The position numbers were made by a program, and so were the translations under genes. Below the pieces are notes generated by a model. It ran no database searches. It was given only the letters and a program-made list of their open reading frames with translations, and was not told where the DNA came from. A stretch of 64,000 nt of DNA, from contig MCFE01000198.1 of assembly GCA_002104905.1 (NCBI GenBank), positions 62,001 to 126,000 on the forward strand. Reading direction: 5' to 3'. This document shows positions 55,945 to 64,000 of this stretch, in pieces. This DNA is from Basidiobolus meristosporus CBS 931.73 (Eukaryota; Basidiobolomycota; Basidiobolomycetes; Basidiobolales; Basidiobolaceae). Each line of letters opens with the position of its first letter. The stretch's first letter is position 1.

Positions 55945-56002
55945 TTGGTAGCAGCAATAATCAGAAACCTCCCTCCTAAAGAAAGAAGAAACCCCCATCA
56001 AC

Positions 56003-56933
56003 ATGTCTGAAAGTCAAGAATGGAAGAATGCTATGCAGCAAATCCTGGCCTAATAGCAACAGTGACTCCAGATCCTTAGCCAGCAGCAACAAGGAATGAC
56101 TACCATGGCCCAAAGCCAGCAAAACCCTGTCAAGAGCAACTTTAGTGTGAAGGTCAACTGGTACCATGATAGAGTCAATGAAAACTTGGGAACTTGGCTC
56201 TTCCAGATTGAAGAGGCTTTCAAGGCAAAGCAAGTTATATTATGCGGCCTCTTACCTGACAGATGCAGCTTTACAGTGGTACCACAACAAGCTCAGGTCA
56301 GCCACCATGATAGGATGCTCTAAAACCTCTATGTGCAATGAATTTGTGTTGGGAATTCAGGATGCTTTTGAACCTCTACACCAGCAGACACTACTAAGAA
56401 GAAAGTTGAAGACACGCAGACTGAAAGGAATGGCACATGAGTACATCTATGACTATAGATGTCTACATGGACAAATTGAATGAATGGACCCCCTGGATCA
56501 AGTGGAATGCTTCATTGATGGGTTGAAAGAAAGAACTTGTAAGGAAGTGAATTATCATAGACCCCAGACTATTGAAGAAGCTATCAAGATTGCCATTGAC
56601 TCTGACTCAGCTATGTTTGGAGTTGGGAATCCCACAATGACAAATCAGAGAGGTTACAATTATTATGAAAGAAGACAATCAGAAGCAGCGCCAATGGAAA
56701 TAGATGCTATGAAGAAGAATCCTACCTCAGAAGTATGTAAGAAGAAAGGACTTTGCTTCAATTACCACCAGCAGGACATATTGCAAAGTACTGCCCTCAG
56801 AGAAGAAATGGACATTAGCCATCAAGAAGCTTCAACCATATTGAAGCCCATGAGCATAGTAACATGGAGGATGAACTTGAAGATGACTCAGAACTCACCT
56901 TCCATATTACAGAAGAATACCTATCCCAGATGA
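56003..56933 (+). pseudogene. Gypsy F gag
   Basis: Starts MSESQEWKNAMQQILA, then two stops in a Gln-rich stretch (TAATAG where CAACAG would give Gln). Next are VNWYHDRVNENLGTWLFQIE-like capsid sequence and, from 56484, VECFIDGLKERTCKEVNYHR. A CCHC zinc knuckle (CFNYHQ...) is broken by a small frameshift near 56775. Confidence 0.82.
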
Positions 56934-57110
56934 CCTCAAACTCAGGAAAGCTATTATATTTGAATGGAGTAATCAATGGAGTACCTGCCAAGACCATGAT
57001 TGACTCAGGAGCAGTGCATGAGTACATGTCAGAGCAATTTGCTTTGAAAGCTGGAATCCACTTGGAACCCACCAAATCAACCTCAGTCTCAACAGCTGAT
57101 GGGAACTCTC
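56864..57110 (+). pseudogene. Gypsy F aspartic protease, N-terminal part
   Basis: ITEEYLSQMTSNSGKLLYLN, then GVPAKTMIDSGAVHEYMSEQ. The catalytic DSGA motif is intact. The frame enters copia D after DGNSLL at 57111. Its continuation (FENCKFDLVLGKPGY) is at 62170-62390. Confidence 0.85.
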
Positions 57111-57401
57111 TGTTGTAAAAATTTGTAATTCCACCTAAATATTCACCTAACTTAGTCACTTAGATCAATACCTTTGAATCCTACAGAATACTAACCAGAT
57201 TCCTTGTTAAAACTTACTTGAATATTTTCACAAAATACCAGATACCTAGAACATGAAAGTTCTCAAAGTTGTCCAAGTAGCCCCAAACTTTGCACAAATG
57301 CTCTTGAGACCTTCCTTGACCTATTTTACATGTTTGTTATGCCAAGACCATGTAAAAGAATAAATACTACTTTTATATTCAATGAATCATCAAGTGAAAA
57401 C

Positions 57402-57749
57402 TGTTGTAAAAACTTGTATTTCCACCTAAATATTCACCCAACTTTGTCACTTAGATCATCACCTTCAAATCCTAGAGAATACTGACCAAATTCCTTGTCA
57501 GGATTTACTTAGAATATTTTCACCAAAATGCCAGGTATCCAGAATATGAAATTCTCAAAGTTGTCCAAACAGCCCCAAACCTTGCACACATGTTCTTGGG
57601 ACCTTCCTTAACCTATCCTACATGTTTTTAATGCTAAGACCAGGTAAAAGTATAAATACTACTTTTACATTCAATAAATCATTAAGTGAAAACCACATAA
57701 TCTACTTGTCCTCCCAATCACTTCCAATATCTCCAAGACTCTTAAAACA
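57402..57749 (+). mobile_element. Solo family-1 LTR inside the 5' LTR of copia D
   Basis: 348 bp from TGTTGTAAAAACTTG to CTCTTAAAACA. AAAAC is duplicated at 57397-57401 and 57750-57754; removal rejoins the host LTR (GTGAAAAC|CACATAATC). Confidence 0.92.
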
Positions 57750-57810
57750 AAAACCACATAATCTACTTGTCCTCCAAATCACTTCCAATATCTCTAAGAC
57801 TCTTACAACA

Positions 57811-57823
57811 GGTTATAAGCCCC
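57811..57823 (+). promoter_or_regulatory. Primer-binding site of copia D
   Basis: GGTTATAAGCCCC, the family-1 site with one change (ATG to ATA). The gag start used here is the next ATG, at 57827. Confidence 0.7.
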
Positions 57824-57826
57824 AAG

Positions 57827-58680
57827 ATGTCACTCTCTGCAATGTCTACAACTGCTATTACTGGATATCATCCCTCTGCTGAAAAGTTGGATGGATCTAA
57901 CTACCATGTGTGGAAGGTGATGATGATGATGCTGCTACAAGAAAGAGGCCTTTGGGATATTGTCATGGGAGAAGAATGCTCTCTTAGAAATGTGGGAGAG
58001 GAAGCATTAACGTACCAGAAGAAAGAACAAAGTGCCTTTAACTGCATTTGCCTTAATGTTAAGGACAAATTGCTAATTCAATACTCAAGAGCAAAAACGG
58101 CAAAGAATGCCTGGAAGGCATTAGAAGACACCTATCAGTCATGTTCAGCTGCTAAGAAAATATATCTGAGACAAAAATTCCTTACCACAAAGATGCTGCC
58201 AGGAGAAGAAATGAAAAATCTAATTAACTGAAATACCTTGCTTGTAGATAAATGGAATTGGTGGTTGTACCAATTACTGATGAGGATGTGTTAGTTACCA
58301 TCATGAATAGCCTGACAGACAAGTTCAGGGCCTTGTATCAGCCCTGAAGTCCAGAACTGAAGATTTGACCTTTAACTACATACATGTAAGGCTCCAGGAT
58401 GAAGAATTGAGAAAATCAAGTGCCAATAAGAGGGAAGTAGTAAATGATTTAATAAGCAATGATAACAAAGCAAAGGAGGTACCCAAGACCCTAAAAAGGC
58501 AACAGCTACCTGTTTTGCAACTACTGCACAAGGAAAGGACACATATCAGACTGGTGTCTCAAAAAGAGAGATAACCAGCAAAAGAAGCCTGAATATGGAA
58601 ATGCTGCAACAACTGAAGATAGACTATTCATATCTGCACTAAATATGACCATGAACAAGGATTCTAAGGTATGGTAAATT
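57827..58680 (+). pseudogene. Copia D gag with zinc knuckle
   Basis: MSLSAMSTTAITGYHPSAEK, LDGSNYHVWKVMMMMLLQER and GLWDIVMGEECS up to a stop near 58230. Further pieces follow, ending with a knuckle CNYCTRKGHISDWC (about 58515-58560) and KKPEYGNAATTEDRLFISAL. Confidence 0.87.
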
Positions 58681-61600
58681 CACTCTGGATCATCTCAACA
58701 CTTTGAACACCAAAAAAATATTTACCCACTATCAAGAAATTCCAATCAAGAAAGTTCTCATAGGTGACAATAGAACACTTGATGCAGTGGGAGAAGGAAC
58801 TATCTAAGTGAACCTAAGAAGCAGTGAAGGAAGCCATACACTGACATTTAAAGAGGTACTTTATGTATGAGAAATAGCCAAGAACCTACTATCTGTAAGC
58901 AAGGCCACAGCAGAAGGAATCAGTTTTAGCTTTGACACTTCTGGATGCAAGATCACTGATCAAAATGGTGCCAATATTTCTCCCGGTAGCAGAGATCAGA
59001 ATCTAAACAAGTTGACTTATATTCCACCATATTTGGAAGCCAATATAAGTAACTTAAATGAAGAAACATCAATGCTTTTGCCAGGCAATTTGGGCACATA
59101 AATTTTAATTATTTGCCCAAAATGATCAAAGATCCGCTAATTTCTGGAGTAAAAGTTAATCCCCTAGCTAATTTAGAGCACTCTGAAGCCTGCATATTTG
59201 GGAAACAAGTTAAACAACCATTCAAGAGCACTAGGCTAGTCAAAACTAAGAATAAATTAGATCAAATTCATTCAGATCTGTGTGGAACTATGCAAAATTT
59301 ATCCTTAGGTGGGATGAAGTATTTAATACCTTTAGTGATGATTATACAGGATACACATGGATCTACTTCATGGAGAGCAAGGAAGAAGCTCTGTTCAAGC
59401 TCAGGGAGCTTAAAGCCATGGTTACAAGAGCAAATGGTGAAAAAATCAAGAAAATATGCTCTGACAATGGTGGAGAATATACCTCAAACTCTTCATCCAC
59501 TTCAGCAAAATTCATGGGATAATGCAAGAGACTACTGTGCCATACTCCCCACAGCAAAATGGAGTAGCAGAACATGCAAACAGAGCAAGAATTGATATGG
59601 CAAGATCAAAGATCTATGATCAAAAATTATCCTATGATTTTTGGGTGGAATTAGGTGCCACTGCTGTATTCCGTAAATATAGGAGTAATAACAGAATACA
59701 TTGTGATTTTACTTCATTTGAAGCATGGTAGGGGTAAAAAGCAAGTGCAGAACATCTAATAATATTTGGGTGTACAGCATATGTCAAGAAACTGCCTAGA
59801 TATTGGCCAAATTTGAGCCAAAAAGTGTAAAATGCATACTTTTGGGTTACTGCAATGAGAGTAAAGCATACAGACTCTACAATACCAGAGCAAAGAAGCT
59901 AATCAAGTCCAGTGATGTGTTGTTTGATGAAAATTCAAAATTTTCACAAAAAATGACATCAGATGATGACAAAAATCTGATATCAAGTCCACCAGTTGTC
60001 AGGATTGAATCAGAGCAAAACAATGTCAATTTTTTCCCTCCAGAGGACTCTACAACTGTGGTTCAGCCTGAATCAGAGCCTAGGAATATCCCAGAAGTGA
60101 TCATTCCAGTATCAAATGCCCAGAGATCCAATTGGACAAGAAATAACCCAATTTACTACATCAATGAGGGTTCAAATTTAGACTATGCCTATTCAGTCCA
60201 TATTAATGAGCCCCAGACTGTAAAAGAGGTCCTAAATAGCCCTCAGACAAAGTCTTGGAGATCTGCAATGACTGAGAAATATCACGCCCTGATGGAAAAT
60301 CAAACTTGGGACTTAGTCAAGTTACCAAGCATCCAAAAATCAACTAGATGCTGATGTGCCTTCAAGACAAAATACAAGGCTGATGGTACAATTGAAAGAT
60401 ACAAAGTAAGACTTGTGGCCAACAGATACTCTCAAACAAAAGGACTAGACTATACTGAGACCTTTGCACTGGTAGCCAAGTTTAATTCCATCAGATTAAT
60501 ATTTGCTATTGCAGCCAAATATAAGTTTTTATTCATTGAATGAATGTAAAAACTGCATTTTTGAATGGAGAACTTGATGAGGATGTGAATATGAACCAGC
60601 CTGATGGCTTTATTGACCAGGATAACCCCCATTTGGTCTGAAAGTATAAAAAGTCTCTATATGGTTTTAAGCAATACCTAAGAGCCTGGAATTGCAAGAT
60701 AGATTCTTATTTGGAATCTCACAGTGTCAAGAGGAGTAATGCTGACTATAGTATATACTATAAGCCAGATAGAGCAAATCCAGTTCCATTAGCTCTATAT
60801 GTGAATGATCTTATCATGGCCACCAATAACCTAGAAACTTAGGAAGAGACTAAATCCAGCCTATCTAAGGAGCTCAACATGTCCAATTTAGGATAACTCA
60901 GTTACTACATAGGGATTAAGTTCTCCATAGACAGAAATACCCAGGCTATTACCCTAAGCCAATCCAATTTTACTCAAGATATACTAAAGAGTACCAAATC
61001 AAAGACTGTAAATGGCTGCTACCCCAATGGAGACAAACCTTAACTTGGTCAAAACTCAACCCAAATCAAGAGAGCTTGGTGCCATCTGAAAGCCCTGACT
61101 TTCCTTATCAATCCATGGTTGGCAGTCTGATGTATATCATGCTTGGAACATGTCCAGATATCTCATATCAGTGGGAGTTGTCAGCCAACATAATCTGAAC
61201 TATGGATCTGATCATATTGCAGCAGTTAAGCAGATGTCTAGATACCTAAAAGGAACTGCGGATATCTGCTTAAGATACACTTATAAGGTTTCAGAACAGG
61301 ACCTTGTGGGATACTCTGATGCTGATTGGGAACAAAATTTGGAAGACAGAAGATCCACCACAGGATACACCTTTCTTTACTGCCAAGGAGCAATTTCATG
61401 GAACTCAAGAAAGCAACCAACCATAGCACTTTCTGCCACAGCAGCAGAGTAAATGGCAGCCTGTGAAGCTACAAAAAAAGCATTGTGGCTAAGAAAGCAT
61501 TTTATAGACTTAGGCCTATGTCAAAAAACACCTGTTACTTTGTATCAAGATAATCAAGGATATTTACAATTAGGTAGAAATCCAACTTTTCATGCTAGAA

Positions 61601-61746
61601 CTAAGCACATAGATATTAGATATCACTTCATACTTGAAGCTAAAGAGAGTAACTTAGTCAGCTTAGTTTACTGTCCTTCAGACAAAATGATTGCTGACAT
61701 ATTTACTAAGCAATTAGCTAGAGACAAGATTGAATATCTTAGGTGA
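58681..61746 (+). pseudogene. Copia D pol
   Basis: Protease start degraded (FTLDHLNT-like). Pre-integrase: CIFGKQVKQPFKSTRLVKTK (59113-59595). Integrase: TVPYSPQQNGVAEHANRARI (59522). Integrase end and linker: CNESKAYRLYNTRAKKLIKS to QTWDLVKLPSIQKSTRC (59803-60354). RT: ALYVNDLIMATNN (about 60800). RNase H: GYSDADWEQNLEDRRSTTGY, then TPVTLYQDNQGYLQLGRNPT, HARTKHIDIRYHFILEAKES and MIADIFTKQLARDKIEYLR, ending at 61746. Confidence 0.88.
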
Positions 61747-61787
61747 AAATTAGGACTAGTCAGTATGAACATTTAGCTGAGTGGGAG

Positions 61788-62137
61788 TGTTGTCAAAAGC
61801 TGTAAATGCACCTAAATATTCAGCTAACTTAGTCATTTAGAGCATTACCTTCAAATCCTAGAGAATACTAACCAGATTCCTTGCTGGGATTTACTTAGAA
61901 TATTGTCACCAAAATACCAGGTACCTAGAACATGAGAATTTTCAAAGTTGTCCAAACAGCCCCAAACGTTGCACACATGTTCTTGAGACCTTCCTTAAGC
62001 TATTCTACCTTTTTGTTATGCCAAGACCATGTAAAAGTATAAATACTACTTTTACATTCAATAAATCATTAAGTGAAAAACCACATAATCTACTTGTCCT
62101 CCATATTGCTTCCAATATCTTGAAGACTCTTACAACA
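61788..62137 (+). repeat. 3' LTR of copia D
   Basis: 350 bp, TGTTGTCAAAAGC to CTCTTACAACA, directly after GTGGGAG. It holds a TATAAATAC box and AATAAATCATT like the other family-1 LTRs. Confidence 0.9.
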
Positions 62138-64000
62138 TTCTGATATAATCCATCATATTACTCAGCCAGCAGGGATGAAGATCAATGACTATGAAGAAGA
62201 CCTACAGGCCTATATATTTGAGAACTGCAAGTTTGACCTTGTACTTGGAAAACCTGGCTATTTTGTTGTAATCCATCAATCAACTGGAGAACCCATGCTA
62301 CTCAGGTTCAGAAGGACAACAAGACCTATGAGCTATTACCTGCCAGACTGGATTTCAGCTTGGTCAATTGCAGTGTGTGTGAAGTGAGCTTAGCAAGACA
62401 CAGTTCTGTAGAGCACTTAGCAAAGGCACCCTAATGTTCCTTATGGCAGTATTACTGGAGGATTCCTCTACTTCAGTACCCCAGAAGGTCCAGACTCTTT
62501 TCAAGGAATATTCAGATGTATTTCCAGATGAGCTTGTAAGCCTACCATGGGTCAGAGATGTATATCATGCCATTGACACAGGAGATAGCCCTCCAGTTAG
62601 TGAGATACCTTACAGAAAAAGTCCATTGCAATTGGAAGAGATGAGAGACAAATAGATCAGTTATTGGTGTAAGGATATATCAGACCCAGCAAGTCACCTT
62701 GGGGAGCACCAGTACTTTTTGTGAAGAGGAAGGAGGGAGCACTTAGAATGGGCATTGACTGCAGAGCCCTTGACTCAGTTACTGTGAAAAATAAGTACCC
62801 CATACCTTGGATTGATGAGCTTTTAGACCAACTCAACCAAGCCACTATATTCAGCAAGATTAACCTTATGTCAGGATACAACCAGATTAGGGTGAAGCCA
62901 GAAGACATCCCTAAGGCAGCATTCAGGACAAGATATGGACATTACAAGTACTTAGTTATGCATTTTGGCCTCACCAATGCCCCTGCAACATTCATGACCC
63001 TGATGAAGACTGTCTTCCAGGAGTACTTAGACAAGTTGATGATAATCTACCTAGATGACATATTGATATACAGCAAGACAGAAGAGGATCACATGGTGCA
63101 CATTGAAAAGGTCTTGAAGAAGCTAAGAGAGTACAAACCATACAGCAAGCCAGCCAAGTGTGAATTCTGCAGGGAACACTTTGAATATCTGGAACTCATA
63201 GTGACTAGCACAGGAGTGACCTTAGATCCTAAGAAGGTTGAAGTTATCAAGAATCTGAAGCAGTCCCATAGCATATCAGAACTCAGATCATTCCTTTGAA
63301 TGGTTTCCTGTTACTGGAGATTTGTCAAGTTCTTTGCAAGTATTGCAGCCTGTTTAACTGATATCCTCAAGAAAGACAATACCTACAAGTGGGACATAGC
63401 TTGTGAGACTGCCTTCCAGATGCTCAAGAATGAACTTGTTAGGCTGCCAAGTTTAAGAATACCTGAATTCAGAAAAGAGTTTACTCTGTGCACAGATGCT
63501 TCAGATTATGTAATTGGTGGAGTGTTGAGCCAAGAACACAAGGGAAAGGACTACCCAGTTGCCTTTGAATACAAGAAACTGAACTCAGCAGAACAAAACT
63601 ATCCAGTACCTGAGAAGGAGATGCTTGCTATAATACACTGCTTGAAGACATGGAGTTGCTATATTGAAGGAGTCAAATGCACTGTGTAGACTGATCATGC
63701 CTCCCATAAGTATATATTGACTCATAAGGTACTCTCTAGAAGAATGATAAGATGGAATGAATACATTCAGCAATTCAACTTGGAGATTGTCTACTGCCCT
63801 GGAAAAACAACATGGTTGCTGGTTCCTTATCAAGATTAGAACAAGCTGCACAACTCTACTTGGTGCATGAATCAGATTGGCCTAGCCTATTACCAAAGGA
63901 CTTGGAGGACCAAGCCATTCCTAATGAGGTGGATGAGGAGATCAAGAAGATTATCCAGGATGAAGCCAGCAAATTTGTGGTACAGGATGAAACACTCTAC
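62138..64000 (+). pseudogene. Gypsy F protease end, RT and RNase H
   Basis: FENCKFDLVLGKPGY (protease end), then QTLFKEYSDVFPDELVSLPW (62434-62655), stops at 62653 and 62671, and RT from 62700: DCRALDSVTVKNKYPIPWID, FSKINLMSGYNQIRVKPEDI, FGLTNAPATFM, and the active-site box MIIYLDDILIYSK with intact YLDD. One TGA at 63297 precedes MVSCYWRFVKFF. RNase H follows: FTLCTDASDYVIGGVLSQEH, PVPEKEMLAIIHCLKTW, a TAG before TDHASHKYILTH, then RRMIRWNEYIQQFN. The integrase would start beyond the window. Confidence 0.9.

Larger units (their letters stand above)
57111..62137 (+). mobile_element. Copia element D (family 1), inserted in gypsy F
   Basis: 5' LTR 57111-57401 plus 57755-57810 (split by a solo LTR), PBS GGTTATAAGCCCC at 57811, gag from 57827, pol to 61746, polypurine tract GAGTGGGAG, 3' LTR 61788-62137. 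It divides the gypsy protease frame. A clean target duplication is not visible (CTCTC before, TTCTG after). Frames are broken; RT YVDD reads YVND. Confidence 0.9.
55598..64000 (+). mobile_element. Ty3/gypsy element F, runs off the right edge
   Basis: Putative 5' LTR, PBS, gag, aspartic protease, RT, RNase H and the start of the integrase linker, interrupted at 57111-62137 by copia D. The order PR-RT-RNaseH before integrase defines the Ty3/gypsy type. The pol part is the least damaged TE frame in the window, with a few stops only. Confidence 0.9.

Noticed and set aside
57106-62142. Target duplication of copia D
   Set aside because: The 5-bp flanks (CTCTC and TTCTG) do not match well enough to claim a duplication, although the LTR borders are clear.

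Overview
The window looks like fungal nuclear DNA with two very different halves. The evidence is intron-rich host genes (introns of about 50-150 bp with GT/AG borders), AATAAA signals just after stop codons, a CCCTAA-type telomere-like tract, and host genes with fungal or opisthokont relatives. I cannot place it further with confidence; an early-diverging fungus or a basidiomycete would both fit.

Left part (1 to about 18.3 kb) is host chromosome. Two prolyl oligopeptidase genes lie in direct tandem on the minus strand. The left one is cut by the window edge. The right one can be read through 21 exons but carries one extra base in the catalytic domain. Then come a membrane-anchored kinectin/RRBP1-like coiled-coil protein (minus), the large subunit of ribonucleotide reductase (plus, no introns), a ZIP7/KE4-type zinc transporter (minus, with an apparent one-base frameshift in an A6 run), the tri-snRNP splicing factor SART1/Snu66 (minus, four exons), an unrecognised 80-residue protein (minus), a 41-residue basic mini-ORF (plus), and ribosomal stalk protein P1 (plus, two exons). 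These are housekeeping genes and do not form one pathway.

Right part (about 18.67-64 kb) is a nested nest of transposons with almost no CG dinucleotides. A Ty1/copia element (A, plus) is the oldest layer. It has been split by a second copia element (B, minus; 5-bp target duplication GAAAG) and by copies of a 6.5-kb two-gene DNA transposon with CCCTATGAAAAA ends and a Tnp2-like transposase. Those copies in turn hold 730-bp palindromic foldback elements with 3-bp target duplications. Solo LTRs of two further families, two short MITE-like elements, a second copia family (G), and rearranged DNA-transposon pieces follow. A Ty3/gypsy element (F) runs off the right edge and is split by a copia element (D) whose own 5' LTR holds a solo LTR. 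Nearly all TE reading frames are broken by stops or frameshifts; the gypsy RT-RNase H region is the best preserved.

Most notable are the two-gene CCCTATG transposon family and its relatives, the foldback family (three insertions with clean 3-bp duplications), the primer-binding sites complementary to the initiator tRNA anticodon arm (in copia A the site contains the gag start codon), and the N-terminal extension exon conserved in both prolyl oligopeptidase copies.
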